Assembly: GCF_013778325.1 (NCBI RefSeq)
Contig: NZ_JACEIB010000024.1
Coordinates: forward strand, 20,437-84,436
Length of the DNA stretch: 64,000 nucleotides
Direction: 5' to 3'
DNA from: Sphingomonas chungangi
GTDB lineage: Bacteria > Pseudomonadota > Alphaproteobacteria > Sphingomonadales > Sphingomonadaceae
Of the stretch, positions 36,493-45,144 are shown piece by piece. Below the pieces are notes generated by a model that was not told the DNA's origin, searched no databases, and saw only the letters and a program-made list of their open reading frames with translations. Both the position numbers and the translations under genes were made by a program. Within the stretch, counting starts at the first letter, position 1. Every line of letters starts with the position of its first letter.

Positions 36493-37314
36493 TCAGAGCG
36501 CCACGAAATTGAGGAGATCGCTCGTCAACCGGTCAGCGGCGGTCGCGCACAGGCCGTGGGGTTCGCCTTCATATTCGAGGAATTCGGCGTGCGGGATGCC
36601 CTTCGCCGCGGCCCGCCCGGCGACATCGATCGGTACCGTCTTGTCGCCGGTGCCGTGAATGATCAGCGTCGGCATGGTGAAGGAGGCGAGATCGCCCCGG
36701 AAGTCGGTGGTGCCGAAGGCATCGACGCATTCGATCGTCGCCTTGGGGCTGGCCATGACGCCCAGGATGAAGGTCCAGTCGAGCAGCGCCGAGCTGACCG
36801 GGCTCGAGACGACGCCCACCCCGTAGAATTGCTTGGCGAAGGTCTGGAGAAAGGCGAAGCGATCCTTGCGGATCTGGTCCTTCATGTCCTGGAAGACCGA
36901 ATAATCGACACCATCCGGATTGCTGTCGTCCTTCAGCAGATAGGGTACGACCGACGAGACCAGAGCCACCTTTGCGATCCGGGCCGGCCCATGGCGCGTG
37001 AGGTAGCGTGCGATCTCCCCGCCGCCCATGGAGAAGCCGATCAGGGTTGCCCCGCTGATCTCGCCGGCCTCAAGAATGGCGGCCAAGTCGTCCGCAAACG
37101 TGTCGTAATCATAGGGCCCGACCGGGTGGCCTGACTGGCCGAAGCCACGCCGATCGTAGGTGACGACGCGGTGCCCCGCCTCAAGCAGCGGGAGCGTCTG
37201 ATATTCGAACATGTCGCCGGTGAGTGGCCAGCCATGGATCAGGACAACGGGCGAGCCCGAGCCTGTGTCCTTGACGTGCAACGCCGTCCCATCTTTTGCG
37301 TGGGCGAAGGGCAT
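36493..37314 (-). CDS. Alpha/beta hydrolase (chloroperoxidase-like)
   Basis: A 273-residue alpha/beta-hydrolase. The oxyanion motif is HGWPL (about 25-29), the nucleophile elbow GFSMGGG (about 92-98), the acid in HGTGDKTVP and the His in EPHGLCATA near the C-terminus. The overall length and motif spacing are those of non-haem chloroperoxidase/perhydrolase-like esterases. It is cytoplasmic. The start at MPFAHAKDG was chosen over an upstream in-frame Met without homology. It lies 39 bp after an SDR gene and one base before the flavodoxin-like gene. Confidence 0.9.
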   Translation of the reverse strand: MPFAHAKDGTALHVKDTGSGSPVVLIHGWPLTGDMFEYQTLPLLEAGHRVVTYDRRGFGQSGHPVGPYDYDTFADDLAAILEAGEISGATLIGFSMGGGEIARYLTRHGPARIAKVALVSSVVPYLLKDDSNPDGVDYSVFQDMKDQIRKDRFAFLQTFAKQFYGVGVVSSPVSSALLDWTFILGVMASPKATIECVDAFGTTDFRGDLASFTMPTLIIHGTGDKTVPIDVAGRAAAKGIPHAEFLEYEGEPHGLCATAADRLTSDLLNFVAL

Positions 37315-37353
37315 GATGATCTCCTGAAAAAGCGGAAAGCAAGCGACGACCAA

Positions 37354-38139
37354 TCAGTCGCTCGCGGAACCGGGCTCAGCCATCTTGCGATGCTGTTCGG
37401 CGAGCACGGCGGCGGGCGTAACGTGGGCTACCGCCGCCTGGACCTTGTTCTTCCAGCCCGAGACGATGTGGGCGTGGCCCGCCATCAGCGCGTCCCAGCC
37501 ATCCTTGGCGACGTCGGCCGGATCGCTCTTGCTCTCCGACGCGCCGACGCTGGTGTCATCCATGCCGGCGGTGTGGAAGAATTCGGTCTCGACCGGACCG
37601 GGCATCAGCGTGGTGATCTGGACGCCGTCATGCTCCTTCAGCTCGTTGCGGATCGCATCGGCGAAGCTGTCGACGAACGCCTTGGTGCCGTTATAGACCG
37701 CTTGAAAGCTGCCCGGAATGAAGCCCGCGATCGAGCCGGTGATGAGTACCTTGCCCTCGTTTCGGGCGGTCATGTCCTTCAGCACCTTCTGGAGCAGATA
37801 CAGCGTGCCCGTGATGTTGGTGTCGACCACGCGGCGCCAATCGGCGACCGGCTGTTCGAGAAATCCATTGCCGAGGCCGCGGCCCGCATTGGCGCATAGC
37901 ACGTCGATCCGGCGGCCCTGCGCAGCGGCGAGCAGGCGGTCAACACCGTCGATCGTCGAAAGATCGGCCTCGATCGACTGGACGCTAATCCCGTGCTGCT
38001 GGAAGTCGCTGCCGGCGGCATCGATCAGCGGCTCGTCGGCGACGACCAGCAAGTCATACCCGTTCTTCGCGGCGAGATGGGCGAGTTCGAAGCCGATGCC
38101 CGTCGAGGCGCCGGTGACGATCGCGAATTTGTCGGCCAT
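37354..38139 (-). CDS. SDR family oxidoreductase
   Basis: A 261-residue short-chain dehydrogenase. TGASTGIGFELA binds NAD(P) at residues 9-20, NAGRG lies near 94, and the catalytic YNGTK near 155. The sequence after residue 190 (PGPVETEFFHTAGMDDTSVG) is typical of the DltE/YqjQ group. ATG 38139 gives the standard N-terminus MADKFAIVTGAS. The gene is 10 bp downstream of the zinc alcohol dehydrogenase gene, and the pair may work on the same alcohol/aldehyde substrates. Confidence 0.88.
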   Translation of the reverse strand: MADKFAIVTGASTGIGFELAHLAAKNGYDLLVVADEPLIDAAGSDFQQHGISVQSIEADLSTIDGVDRLLAAAQGRRIDVLCANAGRGLGNGFLEQPVADWRRVVDTNITGTLYLLQKVLKDMTARNEGKVLITGSIAGFIPGSFQAVYNGTKAFVDSFADAIRNELKEHDGVQITTLMPGPVETEFFHTAGMDDTSVGASESKSDPADVAKDGWDALMAGHAHIVSGWKNKVQAAVAHVTPAAVLAEQHRKMAEPGSASD

Positions 38140-38149
38140 GTCGTGTCTC

Positions 38150-39340
38150 CTATTCGGCGGCGACGGCAAGGTCGGGCTTCAGCACCACCTTGGTCACCTC
38201 GTTCTGATTGTCGTGAAACATCTTGTAGCCGTCGGGCGCCTGCTCGAGGGGCAGACGGTGCGAGATCAGGAAGTCGCTATCAATCTTGCCCTCGAGGATC
38301 GCGTTGAGCAGCGCCGGCATGTAATGCTGCACGTGGGTCTGGCCGGTCTTGAGCGTCAGGCCCTTCTCCATGAAGGCGCCGAGCGGCCATTTGTCGACGA
38401 AGCCGCCATAGACCGCCGGCATCGAGATGCGGCCGCCCTTGCGGCAGGCCAGGATCGCCTGGCGATTGGCATGGATGCGATCGGTGCCGAGGAACGTCGA
38501 CTTCTTGATCTGATCGAGGACATTGTCGACGAAGAAGCCGTGCGCTTCCAGGCCGACGCTGTCGATGCAGGCATCCGGCCCGATACCGCCTGTCATTTCC
38601 ATCAGCGCTTCGTAGACAGCGCTCTCCTCGAAGTTGATCGTCTCGGCGCCGAACTTCTTGGCAAGCTCCAGCCGATGCGGAAAATGATCGATCGCGATGA
38701 CCCGCTCCGCCCCCATCAGGAAGGCCGATTGCACCGCGAACAGCCCGACCGGGCCGCAGCCCCACACCGCGATCGTGTCGCCCGGCTCGATCTGCGCATT
38801 CTCGGCCGCCTGCCAGCCGGTCGGCAGGATGTCCGAGAGGAACAGGACCTTGTCGTCCTCGACCCCATCGGGGATCACAATCGGGCCGACATCGCTGAAC
38901 GGCACACGGACATATTCGGCCTGACCGCCGGCATAACCACCGGTCATGTGGCTGTAGCCGAACAGACCGGACATCGGCTGGCCGTACAGCTCCTGCGCGA
39001 TGTCCTGATTGTCGGCGGGGAGCCCGTTGTCGCAGGCGGAATATTGATGCTTGCCGCAATGGTAGCAGGACCCGCAGGCGATCGTGAATGGCACCACGAC
39101 ACGCTGGCCCTTCTTGAGTGTCGATCTCGGCCCGGCCTCGACCACCTCGCCCATGAACTCATGGCCGAGAATGTCTCCCGACTGCATCGTAGGAATGAAG
39201 CCGTCGTAGAGGTGGAGGTCGGAGCCGCAGATCGCGGTGGACGTCACCTTGATGATGCAGTCGCGCGGATTGAGGATCTCAGGATCGTCGACCGTATCGA
39301 CGCGGACGTCATGCTTGCCGTGCCAGGTGAGCGCGCGCAT
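38150..39340 (-). CDS. Zinc-dependent alcohol dehydrogenase (formaldehyde-dehydrogenase-like)
   Basis: A 396-residue medium-chain dehydrogenase. Catalytic zinc ligands are in [12 protein letters not shown] (Cys 38) and GHEFMGEV. The structural zinc loop is [15 protein letters not shown] (about 90-104). [18 protein letters not shown] near 195 binds NAD. The long insertion and [13 protein letters not shown] match the glutathione-independent formaldehyde dehydrogenase-like branch. The start codon shares its A with the stop of the SRPBCC gene (TGATG), so the two are coupled. It probably oxidises alcohols or aldehydes made under stress. Confidence 0.92.
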   Translation of the reverse strand: MRALTWHGKHDVRVDTVDDPEILNPRDCIIKVTSTAICGSDLHLYDGFIPTMQSGDILGHEFMGEVVEAGPRSTLKKGQRVVVPFTIACGSCYHCGKHQYSACDNGLPADNQDIAQELYGQPMSGLFGYSHMTGGYAGGQAEYVRVPFSDVGPIVIPDGVEDDKVLFLSDILPTGWQAAENAQIEPGDTIAVWGCGPVGLFAVQSAFLMGAERVIAIDHFPHRLELAKKFGAETINFEESAVYEALMEMTGGIGPDACIDSVGLEAHGFFVDNVLDQIKKSTFLGTDRIHANRQAILACRKGGRISMPAVYGGFVDKWPLGAFMEKGLTLKTGQTHVQHYMPALLNAILEGKIDSDFLISHRLPLEQAPDGYKMFHDNQNEVTKVVLKPDLAVAAE

Positions 39341-39927
39341 CAGGCCTTCTCCTCTTCGAGCTGCGCCTTCGTGCGCGACGATGTCGCGATCTCGCCCGTC
39401 TCCATCAGCTGCTTGAAGCGCCGCAGGTCGCGCCGCGCCTGGATCGCGGGCTCGCGCTGAAAGAGCTTGGCGACGAGCTTGCCGATCGTGCCAGCAGGCG
39501 GGTCGTAGGCGATGGTGGCCGTCACAACCGTGCCGCGGGCACCGGCGTCGCGAAATTCGACCCGGCCCGAATTGTCGATGTCGGCTCCGTCTTCGGATGT
39601 CCAGGCGATCAGCTCTCCATCGCGCTCTTCGGTGATACGAGCGTCCCACTCGACCGTCTTGCCAGCGGGAGCCTTCACGACCCAGTGCGATCGCGACCCG
39701 TCGCGGACATCGACGCGCACGACATTCTCCATGAAGCTCGAGAGCTTCGAGAAATCGCGGAAGTAGGCGAAGAGTTCGGCCGCCGGCTTGTTGATCGTCA
39801 CCGAGCGGCCGACCACATGGCCTCCTTTGGCATCAACGAGCCGGTCGGTTGCCTCGTCGCGGACAGGCCTATCCTTGGCCGACGACGCAGGCGCATCGTC
39901 GGTCCGCGCGTCGCGGATATCCGACAT
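39340..39927 (-). CDS. SRPBCC family protein
   Basis: A 195-residue protein of the START/Bet v1-like SRPBCC fold. [35 protein letters not shown] (about 38-72) is the typical first helix and strand region of cyclase/dehydrase-type members. [24 protein letters not shown] follows. Such proteins bind hydrophobic ligands. A hydrophilic N-terminal tail of 35 residues is unusual. ATG 39927 follows AAGGAGA. This is the first gene of the long operon and overlaps the next start by one base. Confidence 0.85.
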   Translation of the reverse strand: MSDIRDARTDDAPASSAKDRPVRDEATDRLVDAKGGHVVGRSVTINKPAAELFAYFRDFSKLSSFMENVVRVDVRDGSRSHWVVKAPAGKTVEWDARITEERDGELIAWTSEDGADIDNSGRVEFRDAGARGTVVTATIAYDPPAGTIGKLVAKLFQREPAIQARRDLRRFKQLMETGEIATSSRTKAQLEEEKA

Positions 39928-40256
39928 CGATCTATCTCCTTGATATTTCGCCTCAACGCGCCGGGGCCATGCAAGTCTCACCCGGCTGGAAATCATTTCA
40001 TCGCGTTCGGCACACACTCCGAGCGCGAGCCTTATCCCAAGATAATTTTATGTCAGCCACGGCGGCGACAATGCTTCCTCAACCAACAGCTTCGCTGCGC
40101 ATTGGCGCTGCAGCTCAAGACCGACGAACTTATCCTGTCGAAGCACCGCTCACGCGATTAAGTCACCGGCATTGAAGGTAAGACTGAGGCCGAGATCGAT
40201 CAGATCCACGGAGGAGGCGATACCCTCGCCAGCACGGGAGGCGAACCAAAGCCTGA
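39928..40256. other. Upstream region of the minus-strand stress operon
   Basis: This is 329 bp between the SRPBCC gene and the iron-permease gene, both on the minus strand. No gene was recognised. The right part probably ends the permease transcript and the left part carries the promoter of the eight-gene operon. I could not place a promoter motif with confidence. Confidence 0.45.
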
Positions 40257-40679
40257 TCAGTAGCGCGCCAGCAGGCGGTCCACGCTTGTCTGAACGGTGG
40301 CTTCCTTGCCCTCATATTTGTCAGGCGTCTCGTGACAATCCTTCTCGAGAGCCGTCCTGATCTCCTGGATTTGCTTGTCGGTCAGATGCTCGATCGCGAT
40401 GAAGGTGCCGCGCGCCTTGTCAACCGCGCGGATCAGTTCGTCGAGCTTCGCCTGCATGGCCGCTGCATCGCGGTTCTGGCTGTTCTGGATCAGGAACACC
40501 ATCAGGAAGGTGATGATCGTCGTGCTGGTATTCACGATCAGCTGCCAGGTGTCGGAATAATGGGAGACCGGCCCGAAGCCGCCCCAGATGATGATCAGCA
40601 GGAACGCGACGATGAAGGTCACCGGCTGACCGGCGAAGCTCGCGATGCGTCCGGAGACACGGGTGAAGAACAGGTCCAT
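40257..40679 (-). CDS. Low-affinity iron permease family membrane protein
   Basis: A 140-residue protein matching the bacterial low-affinity iron permease family. The first helix is VTFIVAFLLIIIWGGFGPV and the second VNTSTTIITFLMVFLIQNSQNRD, the conserved end of which (QNSQNRD) is a strong family marker. A cytoplasmic helical tail with KLDELIRAVDKARG follows. The start at MDLFFTRVS gives the normal length. Whether these proteins carry iron in bacteria is not established. Confidence 0.88.
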   Translation of the reverse strand: MDLFFTRVSGRIASFAGQPVTFIVAFLLIIIWGGFGPVSHYSDTWQLIVNTSTTIITFLMVFLIQNSQNRDAAAMQAKLDELIRAVDKARGTFIAIEHLTDKQIQEIRTALEKDCHETPDKYEGKEATVQTSVDRLLARY

Positions 40680-40807
40680 GGATCGCCTTTCATCGCCGGA
40701 TGAACCCGTCGGCACTGTGACACACCGAACGCTCCGCAATACTCCCATACCGAGGTGTGGAGGTGGCGCTGCTGATACGCCAGCAAAATTGCGCGGGAAG
40801 AGCCTCT

Positions 40808-41362
40808 TCAGCCCGGATCGGCCGGCGCCAATCCACTAAATTCCGCGTCGCTTAACTGTGTTGAGATCGCCTGATCGCGAACCCGGGCGTTATTCCACGG
40901 CAATCGACGAAGGGTCTCGCCGAGCCCGGCTGCGCCGCCTTCGCGCACGACAAGATAGTCGATCCCACCGTCGGCGCAGGTGATGAGGGCGTCGACGACG
41001 TGCCCTATCACCACACCGCCGGCGCCCTTGACCGCCATCCCGTCCAGGCTTGCCGCAGAAAACAGGTCATCGCCGCGACCGTCTTCGCTGCGAAGTTCCT
41101 CAGCGCGAGACGTGTCGCTGAACTTGGCACGACGCCCAAGCCAGCGCCAGATACCGAACAGATCGACGGCAGCCAGGAAGCCGTTCGACCAGAGGAGCTG
41201 GGTCTGCCCGCTGAAAAACCCGTCGAGCGCCCACGCGACTGCGCCTACGGTAAAGATGACGAAGCCCCAGCCTGTCACCCGCGCACCGAGATTAGATGCC
41301 GTCATCAGCGCGGCTATGCAGGTCGTACCCAACGCGATCCAACCCGCGCTCTCGATCAGCAT
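40808..41362 (-). CDS. PRC-barrel-like membrane protein
   Basis: A 184-residue protein. Three membrane helices occupy about residues 4-70 (GWIALGTTCIAALMTASNLG, GWGFVIFTVGAVAWALDGFF, LWSNGFLAAVDLFGIWRWLG). A soluble domain follows with AASLDGMAVKGAGGVVIGHVVDALITCADGGIDYLVVREGG, the pattern of a PRC-barrel. The start is set at MLIESAGW because upstream residues look non-coding. The fusion of a small membrane domain to a PRC barrel is common in alphaproteobacterial stress loci; the function is unknown. Confidence 0.75.
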   Translation of the reverse strand: MLIESAGWIALGTTCIAALMTASNLGARVTGWGFVIFTVGAVAWALDGFFSGQTQLLWSNGFLAAVDLFGIWRWLGRRAKFSDTSRAEELRSEDGRGDDLFSAASLDGMAVKGAGGVVIGHVVDALITCADGGIDYLVVREGGAAGLGETLRRLPWNNARVRDQAISTQLSDAEFSGLAPADPG

Positions 41363-41484
41363 GTCTTGATCGCCTTCAAAAATCTGAACGGGTTCAACGC
41401 CCAGCGACTGCACCAAGGCCCTCCCGCACTCGAAATTCGTCGCGCGACTACCCACTTACGTTTGACAGAAGATGGGTGGTCACA

Positions 41485-41748
41485 ATGGCGAATGGCTGGG
41501 CACGCGATGGCGCGGTGCAGGAACAGATTGATGTTACGGTCATCGACGCGGTCCTGGCTGCGCGTGCACGCATGCCGTCGGGTGAAGGCGCGGATGAGTG
41601 CGAGGATTGCGGCGGTCCGATACCGGAACGGCGCCGATCAGCACTGCCGGGCGTCCGGACTTGCGTCGGTTGTCAATCGGAACGCGACCGCAAACTCGTT
41701 CTAGGCGGCATCAATCGGCGCGGGAGCAAAGACAGTCAGCTTCGCTGA
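41485..41748 (+). CDS. DksA/TraR-type zinc-finger protein
   Basis: An 87-residue small protein with a C4 zinc finger: CEDC at about residues 38-41 and CVGC at about 61-64, separated by 19 residues with PIPERRRSALPGVRT, which is the DksA/TraR signature. It lacks the long coiled coil with the DxxDxA tip found in DksA, so it resembles TraR-like short forms that bind the RNA polymerase secondary channel. ATG 41485 starts MANGWARDG. Confidence 0.88.
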   Translation: MANGWARDGAVQEQIDVTVIDAVLAARARMPSGEGADECEDCGGPIPERRRSALPGVRTCVGCQSERDRKLVLGGINRRGSKDSQLR

Positions 41749-41761
41749 AAGGGCGCTCGCC

Positions 41762-41980
41762 CTATCGCGCGTCAGCGAGTGCCTCGACTCGCGCTGACAG
41801 GTCGACCCATGCAACTTGAGCCGAACTGCCGACTGGCGCTGCCCCTATTTGGCCATCGCAGACCTCGAGCGCGCGATCGCCGAAGACCGTCAGAAGGGTG
41901 TGCGCCAAGGCATCAATGTCAGCTGCACGGGCGCCCGCTTGATTTGCTGAACTTCGCTTTGGAGGTTTCGCAGGCCCCAT
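41762..41980 (-). CDS. Small hypothetical protein
   Basis: A 72-codon frame beginning MGPAKPPKRSSAN. The core ADIDALAHTLLTVFGDRALEVCDGQIGAA looks like a real amphipathic helix pair, and codon use fits the genome. I do not recognise the family. It is divergent from the Crp/Fnr gene over 151 bp that contain an FNR-like box, so both could be under that control. The longer frame (to 42154) would cross the box and is less likely. Confidence 0.5.
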   Translation of the reverse strand: MGPAKPPKRSSANQAGARAADIDALAHTLLTVFGDRALEVCDGQIGAAPVGSSAQVAWVDLSARVEALADAR

Positions 41981-42056
41981 GGAAGTCCGTGATCTCAGGA
42001 AGGGCGGGTGCAAACTTGACCCAGGTCTATGGCCCGCCTGCGTAACGAGCTGATTC

Positions 42057-42070
42057 TCGATTAAAATCAA
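42057..42070. promoter_or_regulatory. FNR/FixK-like box
   Basis: TCGAT-TAAA-ATCAA matches the consensus TTGAT-N4-ATCAA at nine of ten positions. It lies 62 bp before the start of a Crp/Fnr-family gene and 76 bp before the divergent small gene. This is a sequence match only; the regulator that binds it is not known. Confidence 0.6.
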
Positions 42071-42131
42071 TGCTCGCCATATACATGGATCAACTATTTC
42101 ATTGGATGTTGGCGCTACCAGTGAGCCTCGG

Positions 42132-42863
42132 ATGGCCAACCGCTTCACGGACAAGCTCAGGCGATTTGCCGCGCTGAGCGACCAAGATATCGCAGTCCTT
42201 TCCGTAGCTACGGCGCGAACGCGAACCGTGCCCGCCAGACACGACCTGATCCTAGAGGGAGATGTGCCGGGGCCGGTCTTCGTGATGCTCGAGGGATGGG
42301 CCTGCCGCTACAAGATCCTGCCAGAAGGCGGCCGGCAGATCATGGCCTTCCTCATGCCGGGCGACACCTGCGATATCCAGACTGGATCGCTGGAGGTCAT
42401 GTATCACAGCATCAAGACGCTGACCCCGGCGCGGATTGCGACCATCTCACCACGCGAGATGCACGAGCTGCTCGAAAACCGGACGCCGATCGCGCTTGCA
42501 CTGATCCGGACCCAGCTCGTCGATGAGGCGACGCTGCGGGCCTGGATCGTCAGCATGGGCCGGCGCGACAGCCTTGCGCGTGTGGCCCACCTCATGTGCG
42601 AGCTCTTCATCCGCGCTCGCAATGTCGGCTTGGTCGAGGACGGCGAGCTCGAGCTTCCAATCTCTCAGATCGTCATAGCGGACTCGCTTGGACTAACGCC
42701 GGTTCACGTCAACCGCGTCTTCCGCACACTGAGGAAGGAAAACGCCATGCGCGTCGATGTCGGCAGCCTTGTTATCACCGATCCGGCCCGGCTGGCCGTC
42801 CTGGCCGGTTTCGACGACGCCTACCTTCACCGGCGGGTGATCAGAACGGTTGCGTCGCAATAG
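42132..42863 (+). CDS. Crp/Fnr family transcriptional regulator
   Basis: A 243-residue regulator with an N-terminal cyclic-nucleotide-binding-like sensor: DLILEGDVPGPVFVMLEGWACRYKILPEGGRQIMAFLMPGDTCD (about 41-84). A C-terminal helix-turn-helix domain has LPISQIVIADSLGLTPVHVNRVFRTLRKE (about 180-208). There are no N-terminal Cys residues of the FNR iron-sulfur type, so it is more like FixK or other sensors. It may control itself through the box 62 bp upstream. A paralogue lies on the other strand at 43.3 kb. Confidence 0.92.
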   Translation: MANRFTDKLRRFAALSDQDIAVLSVATARTRTVPARHDLILEGDVPGPVFVMLEGWACRYKILPEGGRQIMAFLMPGDTCDIQTGSLEVMYHSIKTLTPARIATISPREMHELLENRTPIALALIRTQLVDEATLRAWIVSMGRRDSLARVAHLMCELFIRARNVGLVEDGELELPISQIVIADSLGLTPVHVNRVFRTLRKENAMRVDVGSLVITDPARLAVLAGFDDAYLHRRVIRTVASQ

Positions 42864-42920
42864 ACCTAGATCAATTTCATTCTGCCGGAATAATCCATGC
42901 TCGCGGACAGGAGGCGACCG

Positions 42921-43106
42921 ATGGATCACGACGAGGCAGCCAACTCTTACGATGCGGCCTATTATCGAGAGCGTGAGCAGCAGGCCCGACGGCTTGCCGA
43001 CGCAGCATCGGTGCCCAGCATCCGCGCCATTCATCTGCAGATGGCCGACCGTTATTCCCAGCTTGTCGAGCGGCCGCCGAAAATCTCCGCTGGTCAGTCC
43101 ACGTAG
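42921..43106 (+). CDS. Small conserved hypothetical protein
   Basis: A 61-residue charged helical protein starting MDHDEAANSYDAAYYREREQ. The YYREREQQARRLADAASVP and RAIHLQMADRYSQLVE segments look like two helices, a pattern I recall from short sphingomonad proteins. An upstream in-frame ATG (42897) would add eight residues; GGAGGCG before 42921 favours the shorter form. It follows the Crp/Fnr gene by 57 bp. No function is known. Confidence 0.6.
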   Translation: MDHDEAANSYDAAYYREREQQARRLADAASVPSIRAIHLQMADRYSQLVERPPKISAGQST

Positions 43107-43114
43107 AAGCACGA

Positions 43115-43294
43115 GTGCGATGGTTGGCGATCCTTGCATGGCGAAGAAGGGATCGCCGACGCATCGTGGGAAATCCGTGGGTCGACAAGCGTCCCGATGG
43201 AGTCACGCTCGAGGAGCTGCTCGGCTACAAGCAGCGGCGCCAGGAGGCCAACATCAAAAGCGATGACCGGTGCGACGGCGGTGGGCCTGCCTGA
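43115..43294 (+). CDS. Possible small protein, or remnant of one
   Basis: A 60-codon frame from GTG 43115. The middle reads NPWVDKRPDGVTLEELLGYKQRRQEAN, which looks like a genuine short helical protein. The first 20 residues are Arg- and Trp-rich and unconvincing, so the start is doubtful and it may be the 3' piece of a decayed gene. It lies between the two Crp/Fnr genes. Confidence 0.3.
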   Translation: MRWLAILAWRRRDRRRIVGNPWVDKRPDGVTLEELLGYKQRRQEANIKSDDRCDGGGPA

Positions 43295-43341
43295 ACTGCC
43301 ATTTGCCACCCCAGAACCGGATTCGATGATCTCGCCGAGGT

Positions 43342-44061
43342 TCATGCCACGCGCAGGCGCCGGTGAAGATAGTTCTCATCGAAGCCGGCGATTCTCATGA
43401 GCTTGGCTGGGTCGGTGATCATCAGCTTCCCGCGCTGGAGGGACACAGCCGCTTGCAGCTTCAGTTCCTTGAGCACCCTGTTGAGATGCACCGGGGTCAT
43501 GCCGAGCGCGTCGGCAAGCACGAGCTGTGAGAGGGGAAGGATCAGCTCGGCGTTGGAAACCAAGCCGATATTGGCCGCGCGCAGATACAGTTCGCAGATC
43601 AGATGGGCAGCGCGCTCGATACTCGTGCGACGGCCCATGCTGGTAATCCAGGCCCGCATGATGCCCTCGTCGATGAGCTGGGCGATATACATCGCACGGG
43701 CCACCTTGGGATGAGCGTCCATAAGCCTGTCCATCTCCTCTCGCCCGATCGTGGCGATCTTCGCCTGCGTAATGGTCTGGATGGTGTGATCCATTTCCGC
43801 GAGCAGGCCGACGTGGAGATCGCAACAGTCTCCAGGCATCAGGAATGCCGTCACCTGTCGCGTGCCGCTTGGAAGCACCTTGTACCGGCAAGCCCAGCCT
43901 TCGAGGATCACGAAGACGGGGCCCGGCCGATCGCCTTCCCGGATGAGGTCGGCTTTCGCCCCATAGTCCTGGCTTCGCGCGGTCGCCGCTTCGAGAGCCG
44001 AGGCGTCCGCCGTATCCAGGACGCCGTAGCTTTTCAGCTTGTCGATGAAGCGGTTGCCCAT
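43342..44061 (-). CDS. Crp/Fnr family transcriptional regulator (paralogue)
   Basis: A 239-residue regulator, clearly paralogous to the one at 42.1 kb: both start M(A/G)NRF(T/I)DKL, share EGD(V/R)PGPVFV(M/I)LEGWACRYK and end in AGFD(D/E)(A/N)YLHRR. The HTH segment is LPLSQLVLADALGMTPVHLNRVLKELK. As in the paralogue there are no FeS Cys ligands. The two genes point towards each other. The start at MGNRFIDKL aligns with the paralogue. Its upstream region lacks a proper FNR-type half-site order. Confidence 0.92.
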   Translation of the reverse strand: MGNRFIDKLKSYGVLDTADASALEAATARSQDYGAKADLIREGDRPGPVFVILEGWACRYKVLPSGTRQVTAFLMPGDCCDLHVGLLAEMDHTIQTITQAKIATIGREEMDRLMDAHPKVARAMYIAQLIDEGIMRAWITSMGRRTSIERAAHLICELYLRAANIGLVSNAELILPLSQLVLADALGMTPVHLNRVLKELKLQAAVSLQRGKLMITDPAKLMRIAGFDENYLHRRLRVA

Positions 44062-44233
44062 GCCGATCCATCCCACAGGCGGCTACTTTTAGACATTGCC
44101 GTAAGTTATAATCGAAAATTGATCTGCGTGGTTTTCCGATTGCGAACTTACGCTATCATAGGCGCATCGTCGGCCCGCGTCAGGCTCCGGCGGCTGGGAG
44201 ACATTGAGCGCTCTCGCCTAGCCGGGGTGCTCG

Positions 44234-44509
44234 ATGAACGACAATGATCAGTCGCCAATGCAAAGCCTGTGGTCGGGCCCTGATCCGCATGGTCAGGCGG
44301 CGCTTTTGCTCGTCGAGAGCCTGCTGCACGGCCTGATCGAAAAGCGGACGCTGACGATCGAGGAGGCGGTCGTGATCGTCGACATTGCCGCCGACGTGAA
44401 GGCGGAAATCGCCGCGGACATCGGTGACGCGCCGCATGCTCTTCAGAAATCGCTGTCGTTGCTCAAGTCGATTGCCGCAAGCCTTCGTCACGATCTCGAC
44501 GGCCGATGA
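44234..44509 (+). CDS. Small helical hypothetical protein
   Basis: A 91-residue protein starting MNDNDQSPMQSLWSG. The body is almost entirely helical: GQAALLLVESLLHGLIEKRTLTIEEAVVIVDIAADVKAEIAAD, then LQKSLSLLKSIAASLRHDL. The length and good codon use support a real gene. It is divergent from the Crp/Fnr gene at 44.06 kb. I do not know a named family; similar short helical proteins occur in sphingomonads near regulators. Confidence 0.6.
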   Translation: MNDNDQSPMQSLWSGPDPHGQAALLLVESLLHGLIEKRTLTIEEAVVIVDIAADVKAEIAADIGDAPHALQKSLSLLKSIAASLRHDLDGR

Positions 44510-44668
44510 GGGGCTGCGCCTAGTTTAAAATCGATCGCTTGGGTTCGATTGGAGCACGGTTTGCCGAACAAGCAAGCTTTGAACTTATTGCCTGTAACCA
44601 AAGGCCTGCTCGATCATTGATACAGTCCCGGTGTGTTCAACGATGGCACGATGGGTAGGAGACCCTCG

Positions 44669-45061
44669 ATGCCCGATGATCGCACCCTGATACTCGTTGT
44701 CGAAGACGATGCGCTCATCCGTATGAACGGATGCGATATTCTCGAGGACGCTGGATTCAGTGTCGTCGACGCCGGTAGCGCCGATGAGGCCATCGCAATG
44801 CTGGAGCAGCACGACGATGTGCGCTTGCTCTTTTCCGACATCGAGATGCCCGGCAGCATGAACGGGCTCGAACTAGCCAAGCTTGTCCATGAGCGATGGC
44901 CCGGGATCGGGTTGCTGATCACGTCGGGCAATCACAGGCCGGACGAACGCGACCTTCCGGATGATGGACGTTTCGTTCCGAAACCTTGGCAGAGGACCGA
45001 CCTTCTAGACAAGGTCCGCTCAATCCTGAAGGCCGGCCGAGCTGACACTCCACCGGCATGA
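44669..45061 (+). CDS. Single-domain response regulator (CheY-like)
   Basis: A 130-residue receiver domain without an output domain. Acidic pocket residues are in LVVEDDALIRMNG (about 9-21). The phosphoacceptor Asp lies in LLFSDIEMPGSMNGLELA near residue 54, Thr/Ser in LLITSGN near 89, and Lys in FVPKPW near 108. It would relay phosphate in a stress or cell-cycle phosphorelay; no kinase is in the window. The start at MPDDRTLIL is the first Met with homology. Confidence 0.9.
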   Translation: MPDDRTLILVVEDDALIRMNGCDILEDAGFSVVDAGSADEAIAMLEQHDDVRLLFSDIEMPGSMNGLELAKLVHERWPGIGLLITSGNHRPDERDLPDDGRFVPKPWQRTDLLDKVRSILKAGRADTPPA

Positions 45062-45144
45062 ACATGACCCCAGCCTCTGAAGAAACCGTCCGGAATCTTG
45101 ATACAGCCGAATTCTCTGATCAACCGACCGTGCTAGGGAAGGAT

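Noticed and set aside
44111-44124. ATCGAAAATTGATC upstream of the second Crp/Fnr gene as a second FNR box.
   Set aside because: The half-sites are in the reverse order (ATCRA then TTGAT) with a three-base gap, so it does not match TTGAT-N4-ATCAA.
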